Shown piece after piece: positions 1 through 9,181 of a DNA stretch of 64,000 bases (the stretch's first letter is position 1; the number at the start of each line of letters is the position of its first letter). A program made the translations under genes and the position numbers. Origin of the DNA: Candidatus Nitrospira kreftii (GTDB taxonomy: Bacteria > Nitrospirota > Nitrospiria > Nitrospirales > Nitrospiraceae); contig CP047423.1 in assembly GCA_014058405.1 (NCBI GenBank), forward strand, positions 2,108,001-2,172,000, read 5' to 3'. The notes beneath the pieces are model-generated. The model did not search any database. It was given only the letters and a program-made list of their open reading frames with translations, and had not been told where the DNA came from.

Positions 1-807
1 GGTGAAGGTCGCTCGACCGATAGGGACCATCAGCCGGTGCGGATCGTACCTGACGAAGCTTCCCTCCACCGCTACAGGCATGAAGGAGTCCCGGTCCATT
101 CGGCATCGACGGGGTACCTGCAGGCCATCGATGCCGAGGGGCTGCTCGAATTGGCTGTGGAACACCATCTCGTAATCCTCCTCCACCGCCGTCCTGGACA
201 TTTCATTATTCAGAATCAGCGGATCGCCACGCTATGCCCATCGCAGCATGACAACCTGAACGAGTCAAGCATGCATGTGTGCGATCTCTTGATCCTAGGG
301 CAGGAACGGACATCTGAGCAAGACGTGGAATTTGCCATCTTGCAGTTAGTTGAAATAGCGGTGAGAGCGCTTTCTCCTGGCATCAACGACCCGCACACCG
401 CCATGCGATGTCTGGACTGGCTCGGCGCGGCACTCTGTCGCATTTCGGAACGTCGCCTCCCAGACCCTCACCGTTACGACTCGCAAGGAAATATCCGTGT
501 GATTGCGGAACGAGCCGCACCGGCTGGACTAGTCGACGTCGCCTTTCATCAGATTCGACAGGCTTCTGCGGGAAAGCCGGCGCTGCTCATTCGACTGCTT
601 GAATCCCTGGCGTCGATTGCCGCTCAGGTTCAAGACCGGAGCATGTTGGAAGCCTTACAACGACATGCCGACATGATTTTACGAGAAAGCCGACACAGCG
701 TGCCGGAATTGCTCGATCGCGCTGATATCGAACGGCACTATCGAGACATCCTGGACTACTTTCGTCGCCGGGAAGAGCGACTCATGCTCGGCCCGACGAC
801 GTCCTGA
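1..807 (+). CDS. DUF2254 family membrane protein, C-terminal part (5' end outside window)
   Basis: The reading frame is open from base 1, so the gene starts upstream; a GTG at 37 is only an internal codon. About 268 residues are visible. The segment GYLQAIDAEGLLELA and the motif ALSPGINDPHTA are typical of the C-terminal soluble half of DUF2254 proteins, whose N-terminal half normally carries transmembrane helices. The cellular role of the family is not established. It converges with the SDR/VKOR fusion gene on the other strand, about 90 nt away. Family call is from recognised motifs; function is unknown. Confidence 0.75.
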   Translation, partial: GEGRSTDRDHQPVRIVPDEASLHRYRHEGVPVHSASTGYLQAIDAEGLLELAVEHHLVILLHRRPGHFIIQNQRIATLCPSQHDNLNESSMHVCDLLILGQERTSEQDVEFAILQLVEIAVRALSPGINDPHTAMRCLDWLGAALCRISERRLPDPHRYDSQGNIRVIAERAAPAGLVDVAFHQIRQASAGKPALLIRLLESLASIAAQVQDRSMLEALQRHADMILRESRHSVPELLDRADIERHYRDILDYFRRREERLMLGPTTS

Positions 808-896
808 TGATGCACGGTCGATAGAGCCCCGGTCCACAAACGGAGTTCAGTATCATCCTGAACAAAATGCAGAATCTTTAATCGGTTATCAGACAT

Positions 897-3236
897 TCAA
901 CGAATAACTTTTTGCCAGTCGCCGTAACGATCTTCGATCGGACCACATCGAATGTTAAGCGCAATCAGCACCAGACCACTGGCGACGCTAATCCACGGCC
1001 AACTCAGAACGGCGCCGTCAAGAATCCAGGCAGCGAGGAGCAGCCATGCTCCGCACAGGAGGTTCACCACGCGCACCGGGCGGGCGGGTTCGGCGAACGC
1101 CACCACCGAAAATGTCACGACCAGCGCGCCCACGATGTGCGTGCTATCGGCAACAGTTCCGACCAAGTGCAACAGGGTGGGCGCAGCCATCAACCCTACT
1201 CCAACCATTGTGCTCAACCACAAATTCCAGGGGGCAGAGAACGCTTCAATGCTGTGCAGCATTTCTGAAAGCAGCGACCGAGTTTGTATCTTTGGTTCAT
1301 CCATCGCGCTGTGTTCACCGTGCCAAAAGACGCGCCAGACGTTGCCCCCTGTACGTCGTGCGCGAAGGAGAAACTGACCGGTCGCAATCACTTCGTCCAG
1401 CGCCGGCGACACCATCAGCAACATGACCACCGATGCCACAAGACATAGTGTGCACCAGTCGCCGATACCGACCGGTTGGAGGATTACCAAAACAATGCTG
1501 GTGACACCGGGAGGGATGATGAAGAGACCGAACAACACCACCATCCATGGCATGGTACGCCAGCGTCGCACTCCCCCGATCAGCCCGGCCAGAGCGTCGA
1601 GCAGGTATGAGAGCGCTCCCAAACCAGCGTCGGACACCGGAAACGCTTTCGAGACATCCGAGGTGAGGACGCGTCTTGTGCTCTCGCCGAACAAGGGGTC
1701 CCATGGATGCACAATGTGCCCGAGTTGAAATGCCGCGAGATACCGAGCGAGAAAAAATCCGAGCATTGCCAGAAAGACGATCGCCAATCGTTGCACCCAT
1801 CCGGAAGGGTTGTAACTCCAGCCTGGCGGAGCACCAGAGCCGGGGTCGTCACGACCGAACTGCGGGATAACGGCAGCGAACGTAATCACCAGTGCGCCGA
1901 CGAGCAAGTCGTTGTTATAGACGGCAGCATTCGAGGCCCAGAACACCAGGGGCGCGCTCATCAACCAGAAGCCCACCCCGCATACGGTCCAAGTCGCCCA
2001 ACCATGGTGAAGGGCCAACAGACTGAATAAGATAATCGCCGCGCCGCTCGCGAGATCGCTCCACATCAGCGCGGGCTCGATTGGGCCGAGCGCCGGCACC
2101 GTACCGATGAGCCACAAACCGAGCAGCATGTTCGCCACATGCGGCCAGGACGGGCCGTCGGAAACGGTCTTTGCTTTCAAATCGTTTTCTCGATACCAGT
2201 TCACGGGGTCGGATTGTAGTTCGGTGAGCATCTTCGGCAATGTTTCACGCAGCGAATGTTTCGGATTCCAACCGAGCAACGCACGGGCGCGGGAAATATC
2301 AAGTGCGTAGTGATCGTCAGAGATGTCGATCATCCACGGCTTGATGAACGGATCGGCGCCCGGCAACATGGTACGGAGCCAGGCGCCAAGCTTCGCGACA
2401 GGCTTAGGAAGGCGATAGGTGTTCCATTCATAGCCATGAAGCCGTCGACTGATCGTGCGTTGGAGTTCGTCATAGCTCAGCGTGTCCGGCTCGCCGATGA
2501 GCAGGGTTGTAACCGGTGGAAGATCCTTGCGACGCTCGACGGCGAGTACCAAGGCTTCAACCATATCATCCATGTGCACGAAAGAGGCTCCATGGGTGAG
2601 GTCGCCCGAATACAGATGGCCGATAAACTGCTGCTCGTAGATGCGCTTGATTTGATGTGAGATGGGAATCGAATGGCACTGATCGTCATATACCCCGGCA
2701 ATGCGCAGCAGAACCACCGGTACGGCCCCTCTCTCACGCAGAATCAGTTCCTCAGTCGCCACCTTCGACTTGGGATAGGCCCATTTCGGCTTGAGTGGCC
2801 ACTCTTCGTTGAGCCGTTCACCCGGTTTGCACGGCGCGTGCACAAGCATGGTACTGGAAAAGATGAATTGCTCGACCTCAAAGTCGCGCAACCCACGCAA
2901 CAGCCGTTCAGTGCCCCGCACGGTGACTTGCTCGTACAAGGGACTCGGCTCACCGGAAAAACTATAGTAGGCGGCAAGATGGATGACGGAGGTAATTCGT
3001 GTATGTCCGAGCCCGTGGACTTTGTCCAACGCAGCCCGCACACTGTGATCCGAGGTCAGGTCGCAATCGATGACGTGCTCGGTGTCCGGAGGCGGATGGG
3101 GTGGCCCTTCGCGATCGAACCCCATTTCGATAAAGCTTTCGCCGACACGATCAATAAACGAGCTACCGATACGACCACTGCTGCCTGTGATGATTAATGT
3201 GCCCAGTCCCTTTTCAATCGTCGCGGTCTTTTTCAT
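897..3236 (-). CDS. NAD-dependent epimerase/dehydratase (extended SDR) fused to SPW-repeat and VKOR-like membrane domains
   Basis: 779 residues. Residues 10-340 are an extended SDR: nucleotide-binding motif TGSSGRIG at 17-24 and catalytic YPKSK (Tyr154, Lys158). From about 365 the protein is membrane-embedded: a tryptophan-rich SPW-like repeat (about 364-460), a VKOR-like helical bundle with a CTLC redox pair (Cys595, Cys598), then a second SPW-like repeat (670-760). In the VKOR family this pair passes electrons from quinone to thiols. I see no second loop cysteine pair, so full VKOR activity is uncertain. The start has an AAGGGG Shine-Dalgarno sequence. Stand-alone SDRs are about 330 residues, so this is a real multi-domain fusion; what the dehydrogenase half acts on is unknown. 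Confidence 0.8.
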   Translation of the reverse strand: MKKTATIEKGLGTLIITGSSGRIGSSFIDRVGESFIEMGFDREGPPHPPPDTEHVIDCDLTSDHSVRAALDKVHGLGHTRITSVIHLAAYYSFSGEPSPLYEQVTVRGTERLLRGLRDFEVEQFIFSSTMLVHAPCKPGERLNEEWPLKPKWAYPKSKVATEELILRERGAVPVVLLRIAGVYDDQCHSIPISHQIKRIYEQQFIGHLYSGDLTHGASFVHMDDMVEALVLAVERRKDLPPVTTLLIGEPDTLSYDELQRTISRRLHGYEWNTYRLPKPVAKLGAWLRTMLPGADPFIKPWMIDISDDHYALDISRARALLGWNPKHSLRETLPKMLTELQSDPVNWYRENDLKAKTVSDGPSWPHVANMLLGLWLIGTVPALGPIEPALMWSDLASGAAIILFSLLALHHGWATWTVCGVGFWLMSAPLVFWASNAAVYNNDLLVGALVITFAAVIPQFGRDDPGSGAPPGWSYNPSGWVQRLAIVFLAMLGFFLARYLAAFQLGHIVHPWDPLFGESTRRVLTSDVSKAFPVSDAGLGALSYLLDALAGLIGGVRRWRTMPWMVVLFGLFIIPPGVTSIVLVILQPVGIGDWCTLCLVASVVMLLMVSPALDEVIATGQFLLRARRTGGNVWRVFWHGEHSAMDEPKIQTRSLLSEMLHSIEAFSAPWNLWLSTMVGVGLMAAPTLLHLVGTVADSTHIVGALVVTFSVVAFAEPARPVRVVNLLCGAWLLLAAWILDGAVLSWPWISVASGLVLIALNIRCGPIEDRYGDWQKVIR

Positions 3237-3498
3237 GTTCCCCTTAATCGTCCGGATCCGGTCTCACAGGATAGTAAAATGGCCGGGGAGTCGACATCGT
3301 TTGTAAGAAACACGCAACCACACCAGGATGGTCAAGCAGGTTTGAGTAGGACTGTGCTCTCTGCTCTATGAGCGACTTAATACAGTACATCAATGTTTCG
3401 TATCTCGCTTCCTATGGTGTTACGTCCCCCGAACTTCCACCTTCAGATAGATTGCTTCAAAGGTATGAGGGACGCAACACTTCCTCAGCGCGTAGTCG

Positions 3499-4398
3499 TT
3501 ATGCTGCGCGTTCGCGATATTGCTCAGCCCGTACTTCCACGCTGGACGATTCAGGCGTACCGGTCAAGCCGCCGACGATCGACAATCCCAATGTAATAAT
3601 AGCGAGCGCGGCCAGCCACATCGCAATGGCTCCCATGCGATCGAGTGCGCGATTGCCGGTCTCGACGGATTGTTCCTTGACCTGCTGCGTGACCTGTTGA
3701 GCCTTGTCTTTCAGTGGCTCGATGAGACCGATGGTCGAATCAACCAATTGGCTTGCCTGAGGTTCGGTCATGTCCATCTTGGTCGTCATGATGTTGATGG
3801 CCGCGGCGCGATCCAAAGCCATGAGTTTCTGCTGGAGTTCTTGGAGGGCCGATTCCGCCACCTGTCGCGGTGGCTGCCCGCTTCGCGAGGCGTCCGCTAC
3901 GCGCTCCGCATCTTTCCGGATCTCGCCTGGCTGGAGCTCCTTCTTGCCGGTCGCCGCTAGAATTGATTCGGCTTGGCGACGCAGTTCGTCCAATGAAATG
4001 GACGGCTTCGCATCACGTAGTTGAGAAGCGGCAGCCGAGACCACAGTCGTGGCCCCTTGACCGAGGCTATTGAGCGTCGCACCAAAGGCGGAAAAGACAC
4101 CACCTAACAAGGTCGCCATGACGGTCGTGGTCAACCATGCGAAAACTAGCCAATTGACGCCCCAGACAATCACACCGTGATAGAGTCCATCGCTGCGCAG
4201 CGGGCTGCCCGACATGCGAGCCGTGATATAGCCGCCTATGAAAGCAGAAATGAGCATGGAGATGCCTGTCCAGATTCCTGTTCCGATCGGTACACCTCCC
4301 GCCGGTTCAGCATCCTGAAGATCGATAGACCATGCGCCGATCGCCAGCCCAAGCAGAGTGAGCACCAATAGTTGCCTCATTAATTGTCTCATCATCAT
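3499..4398 (-). CDS. membrane protein of unknown function
   Basis: 299 residues. Hydrophobic segments lie at about 9-26, 40-62 and 76-100, with a last helix near 255-278. Between them is a long amphipathic, Gln/Glu/Ala-rich region likely to be helical or coiled coil and to lie outside the bilayer. Small motifs such as GGYITARMSGSPLRSDGLYHG resemble YrzE/PhnA-like membrane proteins, but I do not recognise the family with confidence. ATG codons at 4398, 4395 and 4392 are all possible starts and an AGGAGG-like sequence (complement of cctcct) is just upstream. It lies between the SDR fusion and a secreted protein on the same strand. Confidence 0.6.
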   Translation of the reverse strand: MMMRQLMRQLLVLTLLGLAIGAWSIDLQDAEPAGGVPIGTGIWTGISMLISAFIGGYITARMSGSPLRSDGLYHGVIVWGVNWLVFAWLTTTVMATLLGGVFSAFGATLNSLGQGATTVVSAAASQLRDAKPSISLDELRRQAESILAATGKKELQPGEIRKDAERVADASRSGQPPRQVAESALQELQQKLMALDRAAAINIMTTKMDMTEPQASQLVDSTIGLIEPLKDKAQQVTQQVKEQSVETGNRALDRMGAIAMWLAALAIITLGLSIVGGLTGTPESSSVEVRAEQYRERAA

Positions 4399-4516
4399 GG
4401 CCTCCTATCGGGTTCCACTACATTGGGATGCGCGCCTATCCTGCTACACGCGCCCATAACACTGTATAACCGTGCGTAGGACGTTACCGTTAAGATTCGA
4501 CTCGCCCCTATATCAG

Positions 4517-4918
4517 CTACCGTAAATCTTCGAGTGTTTTGCCAGGAGCTTCCAAGCCAGATTTTGGGAGCTCCTTGAGTTTGACCACGGCATGGGCGAC
4601 ACCTCGGGAACTCAGTTGCGCCGCGACCTTGTCTCCGGTCTTGTGAAGACCTTGGACGTTCGTCTCGGGTTGGATATTCACATGAATTTCCGATCCGTTC
4701 GGCTGTTTGATCACGTACGTCTCCTCCACTCGCGTAATTTCCCCCATCACGGTACGACAGGGTTGATTTGCGGTGCAGTGATCGCTGGGGGGAAATTGAA
4801 CCGTCTCCATAACGTGCCCGGCCTGCGACGGTTGACTCTGTTCGGCAAAAGCCGAGGAGGCCAACGGCAGAGAAAGCACGGCGAGGGCGAGAACACCTGA
4901 TGTTGGGAATACCTTCAT
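4517..4918 (-). CDS. small periplasmic beta-barrel-like protein (paralogous family A)
   Basis: 133 residues from the ATG at 4918, preceded by AAGGAG; a longer frame to 4966 has no ribosome site. An N-terminal signal peptide ends at SSAFA. The mature part has the layout GEITRVEE..VIKQPNGSEIHVNI..T..........GDKV, the same as the proteins at 6795, 24787, 25264 and 58278: a short beta-rich domain where 'G-x-V' opens and 'GD-x-V' closes the repeat, suggesting an OB-like barrel. Function unknown. A copy of the CTAGG-N7-CCAG motif lies 130 nt upstream. Confidence 0.65.
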   Translation of the reverse strand: MKVFPTSGVLALAVLSLPLASSAFAEQSQPSQAGHVMETVQFPPSDHCTANQPCRTVMGEITRVEETYVIKQPNGSEIHVNIQPETNVQGLHKTGDKVAAQLSSRGVAHAVVKLKELPKSGLEAPGKTLEDLR

Positions 4919-5048
4919 GGGACAACTCCTTTCGTGTGTATACGTACGCTGAACATCGGGAAACACTATGTCAGCGAATTCAGCGGTCGCATTGATATAT
5001 GATGGTTCGCATCAGCGTGACTATGCGGTTTTCTCGGGACGGGAAGAA

Positions 5049-5064
5049 CTGGAACAAACCCTAG
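5049..5064 (-). promoter_or_regulatory. CTAGG-N7-CCAG motif upstream of the 4517-4918 gene
   Basis: Read on the minus strand: CTAG at 5061-5064, 8-nt spacer beginning GG, CCAG at 5049-5052 followed by T. It is 130 nt before the start codon. One of the 20 sites described in the findings; regulatory role is inferred from repetition and orientation. Confidence 0.6.
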
Positions 5065-5158
5065 AGATGCGGCATATCGCATAGCGTTGACTGTCGCACC
5101 TGCTCGTTTGATGAAAACGATGTGGGAACTTTTCCTTAACGGAAGGCCGTAAGTAGGT

Positions 5159-6580
5159 TTATCCTCGTGCGGTCGAGCCTAATTCCTTCGACCAGAACAG
5201 GAACATGCCGTGGCCGCCTCTTGTAGGTGTGCCGCCGTCTGCATCACGAAAAATGCCGAAATTATAAGTGTAATTGAGTTCGATCTGTGAACGCCAAGGA
5301 GCGCCGGAGACAACACCCACACCCAGCGTGGGCATGGAGTCCGTGACCTGTTTGATCCTACCCTGCGAACTAAATCGCGCCTGCTCAACGAAGGCCCACC
5401 CCGCTTCGACATACGGGTACAGAAAAAAGAGAGCTTCGTAACGGTATTGCACATTCGCGATCGCATAATGTCTTGGCATCAGTTCATTAAATGCCACACC
5501 ATGGATCATCGGGAGCGCTACCGCGTCCCATTCATAACCGGTCGGACGTCCAGGAAGGCGGAATGTACTGAAGCGATCCAGATCTTTCCCAATCCCTCCA
5601 TGTAAACTGGCGACCAGGCGATGTTTATCGCTGTTTAAGAGAGGGAGACCTGTGGCTGCCAACACATATCCGCTCATCGATAAATACGTACGTTCTTGTT
5701 TGAAATCAGGCGTGTCGAATGGAGGCCCTCCCCATGCGACCCACTTCGCGCGATGTCCATAGAATATATCTCCACCAAGCGTCACACCGGCATGTGGCAA
5801 TTCCATAAGATTGCGTGTCATGGCATCCGTTCGGACTCTAAAATGGATCCGACCTTCATAGGTATCGCTCGGCACGCCATACTGCGGTGAAGTATGTCCT
5901 GTCCCTTTGAACCAGCGGTATCCCGGCTCATACGTCAGAAAAATGTTCACGGCACTGTCCTGCCTGAAAGGCCGAACCGGAAGGCGGTACCCGATTCCCA
6001 CTCCCCCAAACACATAACTCCATTCTATTTCCGTCTCGCGGATGCGCTGGCCCTCCACATACTCAGATCGTCCTAAGGGCACAATAAAGTTATCCAAAGA
6101 AAAGATGAGGGTCCAATTAGGAAACGAGCGCAATCCGATGGAATAGTCTAAATCATTGACCGCTCCTGAAAATGTTCCACGCAGTCGTCGATTGTTATCA
6201 TCCCAGTTGCGCCAGACATACAAGGCACCGAAGGGAAGGACTTCGAGTTGGGAAGGACCGTCCGGAATCCACTGTATTCCGAAACTCGCGGCTGTGACTG
6301 ACCTGCGATCTCTCGAATCGACATGAATCTCCTCCCCAAAAAGCTTTGTACGAAAATCATGCCCGGCAAGCGGAGTCGGTTCTTCCATGGGAGTGGGTTC
6401 TTGTGAAGAGGACTCTGCGGCGCTCAACCCCGGGTTGTGAATGATCAAGCCACCGAGAAGGACGACACACGATATGAAGGCCGCAAGCGATGCCATCGCG
6501 GTTCGCAATGCCTTTCTTACGTGAGCGCTCATGATTGTCCCGTGAACTTGATGGCCGAGGCCCTGCATCGAAGCATTCAT
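5159..6580 (-). CDS. outer-membrane beta-barrel protein
   Basis: About 473 residues. A basic N-terminus and a hydrophobic stretch (AMASLAAFISCVVLLGGLI) act as signal peptide, followed by a Ser/Glu/Pro linker and then alternating aromatic beta-strands throughout (for example WTLIFSLDNFIVPLG, IANVQYRYEALFFLYPYVEAG, IELNYTYNFGIF). The length suits a barrel of 14-18 strands. It lacks the usual terminal Phe: the last strand is FLFWSKEL. The chosen ATG at 6580 has GAGG five bases upstream; ATGs at 6586 and 6532 are alternatives. What it transports or binds is not evident. Confidence 0.65.
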   Translation of the reverse strand: MNASMQGLGHQVHGTIMSAHVRKALRTAMASLAAFISCVVLLGGLIIHNPGLSAAESSSQEPTPMEEPTPLAGHDFRTKLFGEEIHVDSRDRRSVTAASFGIQWIPDGPSQLEVLPFGALYVWRNWDDNNRRLRGTFSGAVNDLDYSIGLRSFPNWTLIFSLDNFIVPLGRSEYVEGQRIRETEIEWSYVFGGVGIGYRLPVRPFRQDSAVNIFLTYEPGYRWFKGTGHTSPQYGVPSDTYEGRIHFRVRTDAMTRNLMELPHAGVTLGGDIFYGHRAKWVAWGGPPFDTPDFKQERTYLSMSGYVLAATGLPLLNSDKHRLVASLHGGIGKDLDRFSTFRLPGRPTGYEWDAVALPMIHGVAFNELMPRHYAIANVQYRYEALFFLYPYVEAGWAFVEQARFSSQGRIKQVTDSMPTLGVGVVSGAPWRSQIELNYTYNFGIFRDADGGTPTRGGHGMFLFWSKELGSTARG

Positions 6581-6625
6581 CCTCAATGAACTGACCGCAT
6601 CACGACGCCGACCGTATTTGATCTC

Positions 6626-6658
6626 TCGGCACGAAGGAGAGACAATCCCTCGTGCCGA
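6626..6658 (-). terminator. hairpin after the 6795-7175 gene
   Basis: TCGGCACGA (6626-6634) pairs perfectly with TCGTGCCGA (6650-6658) around a 15-nt loop. It lies downstream of the minus-strand gene ending at 6795 and upstream of the barrel gene. There is no T tract, so factor-independent termination is uncertain. Confidence 0.35.
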
Positions 6659-6794
6659 AGAGTCAGAGCATTTTGTGGAGTTTCAAATTGACGCTCGTGA
6701 CAGGAGCGTGCCCGGCAAGGGAAGCAACATTGACTCACCTCTCATAGGGCTTGCGTGTGAGCACGGCTATTCCCGCGGCTGCATAATTCGGAAA

Positions 6795-7175
6795 TCACTT
6801 CTTGGTTCCCGCATTGGTCTTCCTCATTTCGTTTTGAGAAAATGGCTTCATAGATAGGATATGGTGTTGGTCATTGACCTGAACCTCAATCATATCCCCT
6901 TGTTTGATCTTCCCGGCTGCCTTCGTCGTTTCATCTCGATGTAAACTGATCTCTTCACCTTCCTTGGTGGTAATGACAACCTCACTCGCATCCACACGAA
7001 CCACTTTCCCTCGGTATCTGCTTTCTTTAAACCCTGTTTGATCGGTGGTAGAAAACGTTTTCATATTGTCGGACGGTGACGGTTCATTCTGCGCCTCAGC
7101 CCTATCAACAAATCCGATAAACGCGGCGAGAATAAACAGGCACCATGTGAGAATGGCGAGTGTAAAACTTTTCAT
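6795..7175 (-). CDS. small periplasmic beta-barrel-like protein (paralogous family A)
   Basis: 126 residues from the ATG at 7175, with AGGAGGG 6 nt upstream; the longer frame to 7283 is an artefact overlapping the next gene's stop. A signal peptide ends near DRAEA. The mature domain reads YRGKVVRVDASEVVITTKEGEEISL, then T..AAGKIKQGDMIEVQVN, matching the other family A members. Likely secreted to the periplasm; biochemical role unknown. It follows the 7283 gene by about 107 nt on the same strand and may be co-transcribed with it from the motif at 7778. Confidence 0.65.
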   Translation of the reverse strand: MKSFTLAILTWCLFILAAFIGFVDRAEAQNEPSPSDNMKTFSTTDQTGFKESRYRGKVVRVDASEVVITTKEGEEISLHRDETTKAAGKIKQGDMIEVQVNDQHHILSMKPFSQNEMRKTNAGTKK

Positions 7176-7282
7176 GTGACCCTCCTTTGGATTGATTGCC
7201 GATTCCGTAGGAAACGATTGTGAATGAAACCACACAGAGGATGAGAGAAGTTCTTTTGAATCGTCTGCATGTATTCTGCTCA

Positions 7283-7672
7283 TCAGACACTCGGGGGATC
7301 TTCTCGATCCTCTCCTTGTAAGACTTTCGACTCCTGAGCCTCCAGAGCCTGCATCTCTACCAGCATTCCGAGCAGGGCCTGGCGTCTCTGTTGGACGCCC
7401 TTCATAAACCGATCTCTCGACTGAGGTTCTTGGGCGGATTCCGGAAGGTTGACCAAGGCCTCAGCCTCCGCCAAGGCAGCGTATTCGTAGACTTCCAGAT
7501 ATTGATGAGACTCCCCGTACAGCCGGACGAGGATGGCTCTCGTTTGGGTGTCAAAGGACTCCAGGTCAAGCTGGTTCCGGTCCTGATGATCCAGGGAATC
7601 CAAGAAGTCCATTTGTCCTTTGATGGCATCGCTCCGAGTAAATGGTGCAAATGACGCGTTTGTATTCGGCAT
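7283..7672 (-). CDS. hypothetical cytoplasmic protein, acidic helical
   Basis: 129 residues, no signal peptide or membrane segment. The composition is rich in Leu, Glu and Gln and predicts mostly helices (YEYAALAEAEALVNL; QQRRQALLGMLVEMQALEAQE). The start has a strong GGAGG site 7 nt upstream. I do not recognise a family. It is the first gene downstream of the palindromic CTAG motif at 7778-7793. Confidence 0.6.
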   Translation of the reverse strand: MPNTNASFAPFTRSDAIKGQMDFLDSLDHQDRNQLDLESFDTQTRAILVRLYGESHQYLEVYEYAALAEAEALVNLPESAQEPQSRDRFMKGVQQRRQALLGMLVEMQALEAQESKVLQGEDREDPPSV

Positions 7673-7777
7673 TCGTCAACCTCCTATTCATGCACGTGAT
7701 ATCGAAAGGCGTAACCGGCTCCGTCTTTACTTTCAATAGCTTAGGCTTAGGCTAATGCAGCCATACATGAAGCACAC

Positions 7778-7793
7778 CTAGGACTTCCCCTAG
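7778..7793 (-). promoter_or_regulatory. CTAGG-N7-CTAG motif (most symmetric copy)
   Basis: CTAG at 7790-7793 and CTAG at 7778-7781 separated by 8 nt (read on minus), 105 nt upstream of the 7283-7672 gene. The outer half extends to CCTAGG, making this the most palindromic site. The surrounding gap 7673-7988 holds no gene that I can support. Confidence 0.6.
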
Positions 7794-7988
7794 TAGTCTT
7801 GTCAGAATGGCTGGTCAAATCTTTGTAGAGTGCGAGCACCCCACCCTCATTCATGCTGTGAGTGCAAATCGAAAGGCAGCGACGAGGCCGAGGTTACTCT
7901 TCTGTCTATGCTCATGAAGTGGATGAGAGAGAAGGTAGGGCCCACGGCTATGCTCCACCCCGCAGCGCCGTGGGTTCGACATGGTGGT

Positions 7989-8462
7989 TTAATCGGGGTG
8001 TGTGCCGAGAGGTTGTAACCAAACGGCGTCGACAAGCCGGTGGGTCAAGTCCTCTGGTGCCGGACCAGCAGTATAGAAAGTCGAGTATCGTTTCTGGAGT
8101 CGGCTGAAAAATTTCGGATGACCCTCAGCGGGAATCTGGGCCAAAGTCGCCAATGATGTCAAATATTCCCCACGACCTGTTGCAATCTCGTGCTGGAGAT
8201 TATCGAAATTAGAGGCCGCAAACTTGTGGAGCCTCTGCTTAGCTCTTATGAGATTGTCGTCTCCAACCCGTGTGCCAGGCGTGGTGCTGGATGTGAATTC
8301 CTTCGTCGGCTCCGTGAGCTCTGACGCACCCTGGGTTGTGCCGTTCGACACGGCAGTGGTGGCATCGAATGGGGCTTTGACAAGTTCACGCGTGGCATCA
8401 CAGCCCGCAAGTCCAAGCGCAAGGCAGAACACCATCGCGGTGCCTCGCATAGAGATGAGCAT
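7989..8462 (-). CDS. DUF3015-like lipoprotein
   Basis: 157 residues from the ATG at 8462, which has AAGGAG 5 nt upstream. The signal peptide ends in the lipobox LAGC. The C-terminal half, FAASNFDNLQHEIATGRGEY followed by LTSLATLAQIP, matches the protein at 42346 (MFASLNFENLSQEMARGHGE followed by HLASLATIMGIP), which is a DUF3015 family protein. DUF3015 proteins are small secreted proteins of unknown function. This copy has a divergent Thr/Ser-rich N-terminal half and a lipid anchor, unlike the other. Confidence 0.65.
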   Translation of the reverse strand: MLISMRGTAMVFCLALGLAGCDATRELVKAPFDATTAVSNGTTQGASELTEPTKEFTSSTTPGTRVGDDNLIRAKQRLHKFAASNFDNLQHEIATGRGEYLTSLATLAQIPAEGHPKFFSRLQKRYSTFYTAGPAPEDLTHRLVDAVWLQPLGTHPD

Positions 8463-8514
8463 AATGTCTCCTTTCGTCCATATGCCGGGAGCGGACATCG
8501 TTGTCTTACGAGAC

Positions 8515-8796
8515 TCAGTCCTTCATCTTTTCTGACAACTCTTTAGCCTTCCCTTTCCCTCGTTCGACCGCCCCCTTTACATTGCCTTTCGCCCTTTCCA
8601 TTTCCGCTTTGACATCGTTGCCCTTGACTTCTTCCTTCAACGCCTTCAACTCCCCTTTTGTCTCCTCTGCGGCTCCCTTCATCTCACCTTTGGCTTTTTC
8701 CACCTGCGCCGTACCCTCCCCTGCTCCACTCTCGATTGCCAGTCCCAGCACAGTCGCCATAACTAAAAATGCTCCTATCAATAGTCCGATCATCAT
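8515..8796 (-). CDS. membrane-anchored amphipathic Lys/Glu-rich protein (CsbD/LEA-like composition)
   Basis: 93 residues: one N-terminal transmembrane helix (MMIGLLIGAFLVMATVLGLAI), then an 11-residue-type repeat of KGE/KGEMKGAAEE units to the end, highly charged and probably a long helix. Such Gly/Lys/Glu repeats resemble LEA-type and CsbD-type stress proteins, but no family signature is complete. AGGAGGG precedes the start. A CTAGG-N7-CCAG site lies 83 nt upstream. Confidence 0.6.
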   Translation of the reverse strand: MMIGLLIGAFLVMATVLGLAIESGAGEGTAQVEKAKGEMKGAAEETKGELKALKEEVKGNDVKAEMERAKGNVKGAVERGKGKAKELSEKMKD

Positions 8797-8879
8797 GCCC
8801 TCCTATTTTATTTTGGTTGATGGATTCTGGTTCACGACTTGACTATGCATATGCTAGCTAGATAGGCGCGCCCTGCGTC

Positions 8880-8895
8880 CTGGCTGAATCCCTAG
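8880..8895 (-). promoter_or_regulatory. CTAGG-N7-CCAG motif upstream of the 8515-8796 gene
   Basis: CTAG at 8892-8895 and CCAG (minus) at 8880-8883, spacer 8 nt. It lies in the 385-nt divergent region 8797-9181, which contains no gene, facing away from a second, weaker copy at 8988. Confidence 0.6.
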
Positions 8896-8987
8896 TTACG
8901 ACACCGGCATTCACCAGAAACTCCTCACAACGACATTGATCAACTGCGTCTGTGGGGCAACCGCGACTTCCTGTTGCCACGAGAGAA

Positions 8988-9003
8988 CTAGGGCTTTTCC
9001 GGG
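8988..9003 (+). promoter_or_regulatory. weak CTAGG-N7-CGGG motif upstream of the YqjD-like operon
   Basis: CTAG at 8988-8991, spacer starting GG, then CGGGT where other sites have CCAGT. Same orientation rule (CTAG distal to the gene); 178 nt before the 9182 start. Weaker than most copies. Confidence 0.4.
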
Positions 9004-9181
9004 TATGCCGAATCCAGAAATTCGGTACACTCGAACCAGTGTCGGTCATCGATTCATACATCACAGCTAGTGGCGTTTCTTGTGTACACGAGGGGATGGA
9101 TGGAACAGAGGATTCTGGTCGACATGGACAGACACGGTGGGACGGTCAACTTCAATTAATTATTCTTAATGGAGGTACGCA

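Noticed and set aside
4395-4925. 176-codon minus-strand frame
   Set aside because: It is a shadow of the family A gene at 4517 in another frame: Arg/Ser-rich, with no domain.
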